IMG/VR virus record: IMGVR_UViG_3300025889_000092
Coordinates: 1-64,000 of that record
Length of the DNA stretch: 64,000 bases
Reading direction: 5' to 3' (one strand)
Origin: a virus
Below, one piece after another: positions 1-5,891 of the stretch. Position 1 is the first letter of the stretch; each line of letters starts with the position of its first letter. Under the pieces are notes generated by a model. The model had not been told where the DNA came from, did no database searches, and worked only from the letters and a program-made list of their open reading frames with translations. The position numbers and the translations under genes were made by a program.

Positions 1-186
1 CCACTGATCGTCGCCCAACCAGGCAAGACGTTTGTAAAGTGTTTCGATCTGATCGCGGGTTAGTAGACACTTCTCACCTGAAGCATCGGTGTACATGAGG
101 GGAACACCAGACACACAAGGCTTAGATTCACCCCAGGAGAGGATAGCTTCAGCCAAGAATTTGCACTCGGTTTGAGATAGTTTCAC
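1..186 (-). CDS. Small hypothetical protein, C-terminus cut by window edge
   Basis: The first 62 residues are visible and the gene runs off the left end. I do not recognise a family. The start is GTG, chosen because a strong GGAGG ribosome site lies about 8 bases upstream and the start overlaps the previous stop as GTGA, which indicates translational coupling. The visible part begins MKLSQTECKFLAEAILSWG and has an amphipathic helix near the N-terminus, followed by a segment ending WLGDDQW at the edge. It is the last visible gene of a leftward run of three small genes. Confidence 0.7.
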   Translation of the reverse strand, partial: MKLSQTECKFLAEAILSWGESKPCVSGVPLMYTDASGEKCLLTRDQIETLYKRLAWLGDDQW

Positions 187-389
187 AGTGATTTCCTCCG
201 ATTAAGTTCGTCTGCGTAGGTAAAAGCTTGGTCTTCGTAGTAACCCTCACGCACAGGATTAACCTTGCGCAAGTTAGCTGCAGCCTTCCTGCAGTCTGTG
301 ATGATGTAGCGCAGAGAATAGGTATCTAAAGTCTCTGCGTGAGATCTCCACTTAGAGAAGTCTTCCGGCGTGGCATAGTCAGGTCGCAT
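183..389 (-). CDS. Small hypothetical phage protein (68 aa)
   Basis: The protein is hydrophilic, mostly helical and rich in Arg and Asp, with no signal peptide or membrane segment and no motif I recognise. It begins MRPDYATPEDFSKW. It sits between two leftward small genes: 2 bases separate it from the gene upstream, and its stop overlaps the downstream GTG. The tight packing supports a real co-transcribed gene, probably early and accessory. No function can be assigned from sequence. Confidence 0.65.
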   Translation of the reverse strand: MRPDYATPEDFSKWRSHAETLDTYSLRYIITDCRKAAANLRKVNPVREGYYEDQAFTYADELNRRKSL

Positions 390-391
390 GA

Positions 392-709
392 TCAGATCTC
401 CCAGTAGTTGCCAAGTTCGAACTCAGCTTTGAACGCGTTAGCTATATCTTCAGCGATAATCATGCGCAGATTCTTAGGGAATGTGTTGCGCAGAGATTGT
501 GTCATCGAGCCGTGGCACATCAGGTAATCCTTAGCTGCAGGAAGTACCAAATTGCGCTCGATAAACTTAACAGCACGTTCGTAATCGTAGGTGCCCTTCT
601 TGTGAAACTTGGAGAGACATTTGCCCACTGAGTTGTAGTGAGCAGATGAAAAGTTGGTCGAGTAAAGTTCTAGCTCTACTCGAGCATCTTGATCAACAAA
701 AACAGTCAT
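392..709 (-). CDS. Hypothetical phage protein (105 aa)
   Basis: First gene of the leftward trio. I place the start at the ATG at 709 (MTVFVDQDARVELEL) because an AGGTGA ribosome site lies just upstream; a longer reading to 736 adds nine residues without a ribosome site. The middle has basic and aromatic residues (KFHKKGTYDYERAVKFIERN). The C-terminus is acidic and amphipathic, ending GNYWEI. No family recognised. The leader upstream contains hairpins and three 10-base tandem repeats that may control the trio. Confidence 0.65.
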   Translation of the reverse strand: MTVFVDQDARVELELYSTNFSSAHYNSVGKCLSKFHKKGTYDYERAVKFIERNLVLPAAKDYLMCHGSMTQSLRNTFPKNLRMIIAEDIANAFKAEFELGNYWEI

Positions 710-739
710 GAGAATCACCTGTAATTTGATAAACAAATG

Positions 740-779
740 GAGGGAAAGAATCCCTCAGTGAGCCTACAAAGCTCAGGGA
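740..779 (-). promoter_or_regulatory. Alternative hairpins in the leader of the leftward trio
   Basis: GAGGG at 740-744 can pair with CCCTC at 752-756. TGAGC at 759-763 can pair with GCTCA at 771-775, extended by TCCCT 751-755 with AGGGA 775-779. The two folds share bases 752-755, so they exclude each other. They lie 30-70 bases upstream of the start at 709 and could set translation or termination. Seen directly; the function is inferred. Confidence 0.4.
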
Positions 780-794
780 GAGAATCTAGCTCGA

Positions 795-824
795 TGATCT
801 AATTTGATCCAATGTGATCTAATT
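795..824. repeat. Three tandem 10-base repeats (TGATCtAATt)
   Basis: TGATCTAATT, TGATCCAATG and TGATCTAATT follow one another without a gap, so the sites are one helical turn apart. The array lies between the leftward trio and the structured RNA region. It resembles a cooperative operator or a short iteron set; no partner protein is identified. Confidence 0.5.
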
Positions 825-859
825 AAGAACAACCAAGCGGACAAGGTACAAACTAAAAG

Positions 860-1660
860 GCCCCTCACAGACAGAAACCGTGAGAGAAAAAGTGAAACAA
901 TTTGGCAGGCATGTAGTTAGTTACAGTGCGCAGATTGGCCTCTGACGTATAACTGACCCAGCCATCGCACGGATCGGCGCCGTGGTGATAGGTCAGTGTC
1001 CAGAGTTTGCGTACCTGCACCATAGACAGATACGCTGGACAAAAAATCTGACACGTAACTAACTACAACCGGACCAGTTGGATTGTATTTAGTTGCAACC
1101 TGACGAGGGTTACTAACATTTAGCGTCACTGGTTTGCCTTAGTTACAGACAAGATACCCGCTGACAAGTAGTTAAGAGTGCTTATCCAATGGCCTACTTA
1201 GTTCGGCTGCATTGTCCTAGCTACTTGTGCAAACTATTTGAGAACAACAGTAAGTTGATTTCGTACTAACGTCGCCGCGTTCCTACTACACTTACAGCTA
1301 TTCTGTTGTCAAGGTTCGTCAACCTAGAAGCCTTTACAGTTCCGGCGCTCGCGTTAGGTCACACCATGCCTGCCATTGCCTACACTTCAGGCGCTCCCTG
1401 GTGGGAGCCCCCTACCATCAGCGGCAGAGCGTGGGGACCTTTCGGCCGTCCCGGTTCCGTCTTCAGCTTTCGAGGTTCAATCGATCGTTATTTGATCGAT
1501 GAGCACAGCATCGCTCCGGATCGGTGCGAACGTCAACCCCTTCCAGCCGGTCTCTCAACTGGCACACAATGGCATGGGGCTCACCTAGTTACAAGAACGA
1601 AACGCACGCGCCCGCGCAAATACCACGCGGCAGGCCCGCAAGTCAAGCTTTGAAATAAAA
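860..1660. ncRNA. Probable large structured non-coding RNA
   Basis: About 800 bases have no credible gene but many perfect helices. The outer stem pairs 913-924 with 1055-1066 (12 of 12) and continues with 926-928/1052-1054 and 931-936/1045-1050. Inside it, 940-944/1001-1005, 952-958/991-997 and 968-972/980-984 are nested, followed by 1009-1013/1031-1035. Outside it: 1164-1171/1221-1228 enclosing 1187-1194/1205-1214; 1244-1250/1303-1309 enclosing 1250-1254/1291-1295 and 1268-1271/1278-1281; 1312-1316/1321-1325; 1368-1372/1388-1392; 1393-1398/1403-1408; 1480-1486/1494-1500; 1546-1551/1558-1563. The last helix has a G-U pair only if read on the plus strand, a weak hint of direction. Size, ornate fold and phage location recall the GOLLD and ROOL classes, but I recognise no consensus. 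Ends are approximate. Confidence 0.65.
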
Positions 1661-1959
1661 CGTGATAGGTCATCCCCGCTAGAACAGATGTATTAATACA
1701 GCTTCACAATACTAAATGATACATTTAACATAACTTAATGATATTTAAGGGGCAAAGATTTACCCGCAGGATATAAACTTTCCTCCCCGACATTTCTTTT
1801 TTTTCCATAAGGAGCAATTCCGCCGCGCCCGGCGAGAAGTATTTGGTTTTGTAGCGGGAAAAATGGGATGAGAGTTTTGAGTACCAACATACTAACAGCC
1901 CTGACGAAAAAAATTTCGCCGCGTGGGCATAAGCCCTAAATGTTTTACTGGTTATATAT
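1661..1959. other. AT-rich gene-free stretch beside the structured RNA
   Basis: No convincing gene. It holds a perfect palindrome TGTATTAATACA at 1689-1700, an AT-rich run from about 1705 to 1750, and a small GC hairpin (CGCCG/CGGCG) near 1822-1835. These could be promoter, operator or origin elements; nothing decides among them. Confidence 0.4.
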
Positions 1960-2157
1960 TTATCTATTTTTGCTTTCTAGGTCTTTAATTAGGTCTTTTA
2001 AAAACACCACGTAGGTACGGAGCAGGTCCGCCGCGATCAGATGTCGCGTATCCATACTCTCAAAGTAATGTTGATTATGTTTATCTACCGTATCGAGTGC
2101 CGTTTTAATCGTGCCGTTCCAAGGCGCACGCAAAGGCGTGTTCCACTCCCGTGCCAC
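1960..2157 (-). CDS. Small hypothetical protein (65 aa)
   Basis: A compact helical protein starting at GTG, with N-terminal basic and Trp residues (MAREWNTPLRAPWNGT) and a helical C-terminus ending in LKDLIKDLESKNR. I do not recognise the family and no strong ribosome site is visible. The amino-acid composition is normal, unlike the antisense reading. It is isolated between the structured RNA region and a divergent regulatory region, and could be a regulator acting on either side; that is a guess. Confidence 0.5.
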   Translation of the reverse strand: MAREWNTPLRAPWNGTIKTALDTVDKHNQHYFESMDTRHLIAADLLRTYVVFLKDLIKDLESKNR

Positions 2158-2198
2158 GGGGCGAAATCAGGGTACTTATTTATGCTAAGACGGGAAAT

Positions 2199-2257
2199 CT
2201 TATTAAAATTTTCGGCTTCAACTTTTAATAAGGAAGCCAATAAGCAGTCTTATTAAA
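2199..2257. promoter_or_regulatory. Three CTTATTAAA elements forming exclusive hairpins
   Basis: CTTATTAAAA at 2199-2208 pairs perfectly with TTTTAATAAG at 2223-2232. The latter can instead pair with CTTATTAAA at 2249-2257. GGCTTC at 2213-2218 can also pair with GAAGCC at 2233-2238. The block lies in the divergent gap between the leftward gene ending its promoter side at 2157 and the rightward gene starting at 2344, which suits an operator array or an attenuator-like switch. Confidence 0.45.
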
Positions 2258-2343
2258 GGTTCAGGCATTTATGAACATATTCAGCACAAAAAAGTTTTAC
2301 ATCTCGTGTCGCCTAGAGTTATAAGATACTTTTAAAGCACCTC

Positions 2344-2493
2344 ATGGACTCTGACACCCTAAAAAAGTGGGAAAAAGTCAAAGATGCGTTAGAAGAAGCA
2401 GGTAAAACGAACAGTCACTTCTACAAACGTGCCCTAATAATTCTGAAAACGGGTGCAGATCCTGGACCTGAAGAGTTTTTCAAGAATTTTTAG
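2344..2493 (+). CDS. Small cyanophage-type hypothetical protein (49 aa)
   Basis: An ATG start gives MDSDTLKKWEKVKDALEEAG and a C-terminus GPEEFFKNF. It is a short, charged, two-helix protein. The segment with SHFYKRALIILKTG resembles small proteins I associate with marine cyanophages, but no function is known to me. It precedes a second small rightward gene at 2557 and follows a hairpin-rich regulatory gap, so it may be the first gene of a rightward early unit. Confidence 0.65.
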   Translation: MDSDTLKKWEKVKDALEEAGKTNSHFYKRALIILKTGADPGPEEFFKNF

Positions 2494-2556
2494 GTTTTTA
2501 TGCGGCGCACTAAACCTTTTTTAGCGTCTTAGGCTGGTATAACTGGGAGCCTCCAC

Positions 2557-2871
2557 ATGCTTTCGACGAGCACCCGTCAGAGAGTTGAATTTATCTGTGA
2601 ACGAGTCGCAAAAGGTGGTGAAGTCCAGTTTAAGGACATGGAGTGGATCCAAAAATTGGCTAAGGTCAATCACTCTGTGGAGGCGATGCTTCGCCGAGCG
2701 CGACGTACAGCTATTAACGGTGATGTACCGGAGGGTAGTTTGGACGATTTTATGCAGAAAATGGATTTGGGGGATCCTGATCCGTCTAACCACCTTTCGG
2801 GACCGCAGGATCCGACCACTTTGGCGGAGTGGTTCTCTGAAAAGCGCAAATGGTTCCGTGGAGCGGAATGA
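2557..2871 (+). CDS. Hypothetical cyanophage-type protein (104 aa)
   Basis: Starts MLSTSTRQRVEFICERVAKG, continues with an amphipathic basic helix (EAMLRRARRTAING) and ends in an acidic and Trp-rich region (LGDPDPSNHL, AEWFSEKRKWFRG). No membrane segment or catalytic motif is visible. The layout is that of a small soluble protein, possibly binding nucleic acid through the basic helix; this is inference. It faces a leftward gene whose end lies 10 bases downstream. Confidence 0.75.
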   Translation: MLSTSTRQRVEFICERVAKGGEVQFKDMEWIQKLAKVNHSVEAMLRRARRTAINGDVPEGSLDDFMQKMDLGDPDPSNHLSGPQDPTTLAEWFSEKRKWFRGAE

Positions 2872-2881
2872 CTTCTTGTAC

Positions 2882-3091
2882 TTAGTTCAAAGGTTTATCT
2901 TTCAAGTCAGAAAGAGTTTTTATTATTAACTCACTTCGCTCGTCATCTGACAAGCTGTTCCACTCTGAAAGGGCGGGATCGTCTTCATCCCAAATAAAAT
3001 TTACGGTGCAAGACCCATCCTCGTGTTCTTCCGCTACTTCTATGTAAATTGAGGGCAAGTCTTTACTAGAAGTAGGATTTTTGTCAGACAT
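2882..3091 (-). CDS. Small acidic hypothetical protein (69 aa)
   Basis: A strongly acidic protein (MSDKNPTSSKDLPS at the start, then IYIEVAEEHEDGSCTVNF), with a predicted strand pair followed by a helix ending DLKDKPLN. Phage DNA mimics and small inhibitors are often acidic, but nothing specific supports such a role. It converges with the gene ending at 2871 and lies downstream of another leftward small gene. Confidence 0.65.
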   Translation of the reverse strand: MSDKNPTSSKDLPSIYIEVAEEHEDGSCTVNFIWDEDDPALSEWNSLSDDERSELIIKTLSDLKDKPLN

Positions 3092-3121
3092 AGTGGTTTT
3101 TAGTGTTTTTTTGCAATCAGC

Positions 3122-3322
3122 TTAGACACCTCGTAACTCAATTCCGCTGATCTGATCCATTAGTTTCTTCATCGTCGCTTCACCGGGGTTAGGGATATCT
3201 CCCTTCATAATCATCTCGTAAATAATACGAGCTTCTTCGCGATGCCTCAAGCGATCATCGTAGTCAGATGCAATTGTGGAATCATTTTTATCGGTGTTAA
3301 AAATTGACCCAGCGATCCGCAT
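3122..3322 (-). CDS. Small hypothetical protein (66 aa)
   Basis: Begins MRIAGSIFNTDKNDS and continues with a charged helix (DDRLRHREEARIIYEMIMKG) and a second helix (EATMKKLMDQISGIELRGV). It is likely a two-helix soluble protein; no family recognised. It forms a leftward pair with 2882-3091, 30 bases apart, and faces away from the rightward gene at 3422, so promoters for both directions should lie in 3323-3421. Confidence 0.65.
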   Translation of the reverse strand: MRIAGSIFNTDKNDSTIASDYDDRLRHREEARIIYEMIMKGDIPNPGEATMKKLMDQISGIELRGV

Positions 3323-3421
3323 TTGATGTTCCTATTGTCTGTTTAATTTTAGCTAGTTGTTTGCCGCTAAGTGTCTTACAGTGCTGCCGCTATACTAATA
3401 AATAAGAGTTGATCGCTTCTA

Positions 3422-3718
3422 ATGCTCCACCAGGGTGCTGGTTACCGTTTAGGTGCTGAACAGGAAGCCGAAGAACTGACTAAACAAGGTGTAGATTTCC
3501 TGAATAGCTACATTCAGAGCTCTTTTTCTGCTCCTACCGAGATCGCGGGCGGGATCCCCGTGGGCCAAGACCCCATTTTCCCGATGGCTCAGGATGAGTT
3601 CCGTGATTTAGTTTTGCAGCGGATCGACAGGCGTGAAGGCAATGCCCAGAAAGCTGCCGATCGATTTGGCGGTTCTTTGATCAACGCCATTCGATCCGGT
3701 CAGCTCAAAGGGGTTTAA
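3422..3718 (+). CDS. Hypothetical protein (98 aa)
   Basis: Starts MLHQGAGYRLGAEQEAEELT, with a helical N-terminal third, a Pro/Gly linker (TEIAGGIPVGQDPIFPM) and a basic C-terminal helix pair (DLVLQRIDRREGN, KAADRFGGSLINAIRSG). No motif is diagnostic. The polar helices and linker resemble the small helical virion-type proteins found further right, but this is weak. A leftward reading overlaps its stop by 14 bases. Confidence 0.7.
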   Translation: MLHQGAGYRLGAEQEAEELTKQGVDFLNSYIQSSFSAPTEIAGGIPVGQDPIFPMAQDEFRDLVLQRIDRREGNAQKAADRFGGSLINAIRSGQLKGV

Positions 3719-3935
3719 GGTTTTCTTTAACCTGTAGGAAATAAAAAGATCCCACCAGGAGCCTAGGTGAGTCCCCTATTGTCAGGGGAATCTCATAGAT
3801 GGGCATGGAAGCCGAGTTCCCCTCAGAAAAACTTGTTGCGTCTATGAGCAAATTAATAGCGCTCTCGTCTGGCTGTGAGACACCATCTTTTCCACGAGCC
3901 AGCACTGTGCGTAAAACGCCCCAATACGGTCTCAT
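3705..3935 (-). CDS. Possible small protein (76 aa), competes with 3799-3981
   Basis: A leftward reading of normal composition starting MRPYWGVLRTVLARGKDG, with a beta-rich second half (MPIYEIPLTIGDS, LLVGSFYFLQV). An AAGG lies about 8 bases before the ATG. It overlaps the stop of the gene ending at 3718 and covers the opposite-strand reading 3799-3981. Only one of the two is probably real; composition slightly favours this one, while the terminator at 4018 favours the other. Confidence 0.42.
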   Translation of the reverse strand: MRPYWGVLRTVLARGKDGVSQPDESAINLLIDATSFSEGNSASMPIYEIPLTIGDSPRLLVGSFYFLQVKENLKPL

Positions 3936-3981
3936 GTCCAGCCTTACATGGGATGAGAACGGGGAACTTGATATTAAATAA
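3799..3981 (+). CDS. Possible small protein (60 aa), competes with 3705-3935
   Basis: A rightward reading MGMEAEFPSEKLVASMSKL ending SLTWDENGELDIK, followed after 36 bases by a good terminator in the same direction. The ribosome site is weak and the middle is rich in Ser and Thr. It overlaps the opposite-strand reading 3705-3935 almost completely. Codon choice does not settle which strand is used. Confidence 0.38.
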   Translation: MGMEAEFPSEKLVASMSKLIALSSGCETPSFPRASTVRKTPQYGLMSSLTWDENGELDIK

Positions 3982-4017
3982 CCGTAATTATTTCTTAACT
4001 TCTTGTGTAGCTTAATA

Positions 4018-4043
4018 AACGGTATCTAATACTACCGTTTTCT
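4018..4043 (+). terminator. Intrinsic terminator
   Basis: AACGGTA at 4018-4024 pairs with TACCGTT at 4033-4039 and is followed by TTTTC. It would end transcription of the rightward genes before the DUF4278-like gene. Confidence 0.6.
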
Positions 4044-4046
4044 AGT

Positions 4047-4083
4047 GTAATAGTAGTCTCCTTAAGGGCATGACTACTATTAC
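4047..4083 (+). promoter_or_regulatory. 12-base inverted repeat covering a start codon
   Basis: GTAATAGTAGTC at 4047-4058 is the exact reverse complement of GACTACTATTAC at 4072-4083, with a 13-base loop. The loop carries AAGGG and the ATG of the next gene at 4070 adjoins the second arm. In RNA this would hold the start region in a hairpin; in DNA it could be an operator. Confidence 0.55.
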
Positions 4084-4234
4084 GTATCGCGGTGTACAGT
4101 ACGACCGCGAGCGCCACCATGAATTATTCAGGGACTGGTGGGCTCTGATACACCGAGCTACGCTTTGGCTCTGTTACAGGGGTATAAAGTACAGGCCCGC
4201 CACCCAAAACCACGGTGGACCTTCGGTTTTTTGA
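4070..4234 (+). CDS. DUF4278-like YRG-motif protein (54 aa)
   Basis: The protein starts MTTITYRGVQYDRERHHELF and carries a second copy of the motif, LCYRGIKYRP, near residues 35-43. Paired YRGxxY motifs are the mark of DUF4278, a family of short proteins common in cyanobacteria and their phages with no known function. The gene lies under a perfect inverted repeat that spans its start codon, so its translation may be controlled by RNA structure. A weak terminator follows at 4249. Confidence 0.7.
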   Translation: MTTITYRGVQYDRERHHELFRDWWALIHRATLWLCYRGIKYRPATQNHGGPSVF

Positions 4235-4248
4235 CCTACGCACCCCTC

Positions 4249-4274
4249 AAGGCAGCAAAAGACTGCTTTTCTTT
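4249..4274 (+). terminator. Weak terminator
   Basis: AAGGCAG at 4249-4255 pairs with CTGCTTT at 4263-4269 with one G-U pair, then TCTTT. The U run is short, so it may act as an attenuator. The remaining gap to 4357 holds an AGGAGG at about 4302 with no start codon close behind it. Confidence 0.45.
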
Positions 4275-4356
4275 GTGACTTAAGCGTTTTTACCGTTTTC
4301 AGGAGGTAATCCCGTACGCACTGTGTTATTATATGAGTGTCTCATAGTTACATCAC

Positions 4357-4692
4357 ATGAAAACCAAAGCCCCTGTTGAGCTCAAGTCTCGTCATCTACC
4401 GCTTTTTGCGCTCGCGTGGCAGTCTTGGAAGCTTTTAGACACTGGATCTCAGATCCTGATCAAAGGTTCCGTGCTTGCGCTTGCTTTTTTCCTTTGCGGC
4501 GTGGCCATTTCTAATGGACCGCTCGTAAACGAGGAGACTCGGATCCGAATGCGAGCCGAAGATGAGTGTATTGCGGAAGGTCTCAGCAACCTTGACAACG
4601 ATAGGTACAGTGTGTATCGCTTGTGTAAGGCCTATGCCCTGCGGTACGCAAGAGAAGCTGTGTCTCCTTCTGAGACAAAAATGATTTATTGA
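4357..4692 (+). CDS. Membrane-anchored hypothetical protein (111 aa)
   Basis: Residues 1-30 are basic and cytoplasm-like (MKTKAPVELKSRHLPLFALA). A hydrophobic stretch at about residues 33-52 (ILIKGSVLALAFFLCGVAIS) would form one membrane helix. The remainder is soluble and charged with three Cys (ECIAEGL, YRLCKAYALRYAREA). The likely topology is N-in with a periplasmic domain, which would suit an envelope or superinfection-exclusion protein; that role is inferred. Confidence 0.7.
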   Translation: MKTKAPVELKSRHLPLFALAWQSWKLLDTGSQILIKGSVLALAFFLCGVAISNGPLVNEETRIRMRAEDECIAEGLSNLDNDRYSVYRLCKAYALRYAREAVSPSETKMIY

Positions 4693-4726
4693 GTGTACTA
4701 GCAAATACGTTGCCCTGAGGGAGTTC

Positions 4727-4969
4727 TTGTGCTTTACTTCAGTGCGAGGACAGCCCTCTTACATCGTGTCTCAAGGCCTTCAATTTTTCACCTGCCCAGT
4801 TTGTCAAAAGTTTTTCTATCTAAAGGGGGCAAAATTACGCGTTTGGACTGCTCGAGCGGTCCGTAACCCTTCCACTCCTGGTCCTTACTGCAATTACAAG
4901 TGCTCTTCGTCGCACAACGCTGCGAAAGCAACAGCAGCACGGAAACTAAAAGACAAAGTAAAGACGTGA
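4727..4969 (+). CDS. Small zinc-finger protein (80 aa)
   Basis: Two cysteine pairs, CPVC at about residues 23-26 and YCNYKC at about 54-59, separated by a basic stretch, form a likely zinc knuckle as in small phage HNH-like or DNA-binding proteins. The C-terminus is a basic helix (AAKATAARKLKDKVKT). The start is TTG with GAGGGAG just upstream; GTG at 4742 is an alternative. The His residues needed for an HNH nuclease are missing, so I call only a zinc-binding fold. Confidence 0.6.
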   Translation: MCFTSVRGQPSYIVSQGLQFFTCPVCQKFFYLKGAKLRVWTARAVRNPSTPGPYCNYKCSSSHNAAKATAARKLKDKVKT

Positions 4970-4988
4970 GTCTTTCTTGTTTGAGTGT

Positions 4989-5022
4989 AATAGGGTCTTT
5001 CTGTAGCTAAGGACCCTATTTT
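4989..5022 (+). terminator. Terminator upstream of the tRNA pair
   Basis: AATAGGGTC at 4989-4997 pairs perfectly with GACCCTATT at 5012-5020, followed by TTG. The stem is strong and the U tract short. It separates the zinc-finger gene from the tRNA genes and could also act as a processing hairpin. Confidence 0.5.
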
Positions 5023-5036
5023 GTGTACCTTTTACT

Positions 5037-5112
5037 GCGCATCTAGCAATCTGGTGAATGCAGTCGACTCATAATCGACCTTAGGTGAGTTCAATTCTCG
5101 CGATGCGCACCA
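5037..5112 (+). tRNA. tRNA with CAU anticodon (Met or Ile2)
   Basis: A full cloverleaf: acceptor GCGCATC 5037-5043 with GATGCGC 5102-5108, anticodon stem GTCGA/TCGAC around the loop CTCATAA, a TTCAATT T-loop and an encoded CCA at 5110-5112. The CAU anticodon fits elongator tRNA-Met or the tRNA-Ile whose C34 is modified to lysidine; sequence alone does not decide. Confidence 0.9.
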
Positions 5113-5113
5113 C

Positions 5114-5197
5114 GCCTCTGTGACGGAATAGGTATACGTAACGCACTTAAAATGCGTCGCTCTTTAGGGCTTGCGAGTTCGAGTCTCGCCGGAGGCA
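5114..5197 (+). tRNA. tRNA-Leu (UAA)
   Basis: Acceptor GCCTCTG 5114-5120 pairs with CGGAGGC 5190-5196. The anticodon stem ACGCA/TGCGT surrounds the loop CTTAAAA, giving anticodon UAA. A long variable arm and GTTCGAGTC T-loop complete a class II tRNA of 84 bases. CCA is not encoded, unlike in its neighbour one base upstream. Confidence 0.92.
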
Positions 5198-5213
5198 CTT
5201 TTTATTAAAGACC

Positions 5214-5597
5214 ATGGTTTTCCCCGAAGATTTTCAACAAACGCCTTACTTGGAGTGCCCTTCTTGCGGCGAAAAACAGTTTAAGGTCATCGAAAGTCGT
5301 CTAACTGGTCAGCACCGACGACGCAGAAAGCGATGCCTCTGTGGGTATGCGCAGACTACGTATGAAGTAACTCAAGAGTATTTCAAAGACGCGGAGAATG
5401 CTTCTGCTGTTCTGGAACAGTTCCGAAAGTTACTTGGCGTTTCTTCTTTTCAAAATACGACTTTTTCGGTTGAGTCAGAAAAATCGTGTGAAGATTGTGT
5501 TCACATGCTTAGAGCAGGGTGCGCTTTCGATTTCCCTGAGGCGGGTACTTCCTACGCTTCAGAGTGCATTCACTTCGAATCGACAAACGATGACTAA
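5214..5597 (+). CDS. NrdR-like zinc-ribbon protein without ATP-cone
   Basis: Residues 14-51 match the N-terminal zinc ribbon of NrdR, the repressor of ribonucleotide reductase genes: CPSC at 15-18, VIESR, the run RRRRKRC at 35-41, then CLCG and TTYE. The second Cys pair is CxC rather than CxxC. NrdR is about 150 residues with an ATP-cone after the ribbon; here that is replaced by a short helix and a second Cys group (CEDCVHML, GCAF, SECIHF). It might bind NrdR boxes, but function is inferred. It overlaps the next start by 8 bases. Confidence 0.6.
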   Translation: MVFPEDFQQTPYLECPSCGEKQFKVIESRLTGQHRRRRKRCLCGYAQTTYEVTQEYFKDAENASAVLEQFRKLLGVSSFQNTTFSVESEKSCEDCVHMLRAGCAFDFPEAGTSYASECIHFESTNDD

Positions 5598-5889
5598 AGC
5601 AGTTCAATCCTTTGAAGTCGGTGACCGTGTGGCGGAACGACCGAAAAATTCCCTGATTCAATTTACGACCAAAGAAGGTCGTCAAAGAGCCACTGCTAAT
5701 TCGGGTCAGCGTTATGGGACCCTTGTCGAATGCGTCCTCAAGAAGAACGCTCGTAAGGATGAAATTAGGTACTGGTTAGTACTATGGGACGGCTCTAAAA
5801 CGCCTTCTTTGCACTGTCAGGGGCGTTTGTGCAGGATCGAAGAGCATGCAGCTATTGCGCATGATTACAGAGAAGGTTTAGGAATCTAG
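5590..5889 (+). CDS. Hypothetical beta-rich protein (99 aa)
   Basis: ATG at 5590 overlaps the previous stop, indicating coupling. The protein starts MTKAVQSFEVGDRVAERP and has strand patterns (RYGTLVECVLKK, IRYWLVLWDGSK) like a small SH3-type barrel, ending in a helix. Such KOW/SH3-like proteins often bind nucleic acid or protein; no family is identified. It sits between the zinc-ribbon gene and a further small gene, two bases before the latter. Confidence 0.7.
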   Translation: MTKAVQSFEVGDRVAERPKNSLIQFTTKEGRQRATANSGQRYGTLVECVLKKNARKDEIRYWLVLWDGSKTPSLHCQGRLCRIEEHAAIAHDYREGLGI

Positions 5890-5891
5890 AA

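Noticed and set aside
917-1129. Leftward frame of 70 codons ending within the outer stem of the RNA
   Set aside because: Its stop lies in the stem arm, and its sequence is dictated by pairing. No ribosome site or family resemblance.
1306-1653. Open rightward frame of 115 codons in the structured region
   Set aside because: It needs a weak start without a ribosome site, composition is Pro/Arg/His-heavy and erratic, and it crosses several perfect helices. RNA structure explains the region better.
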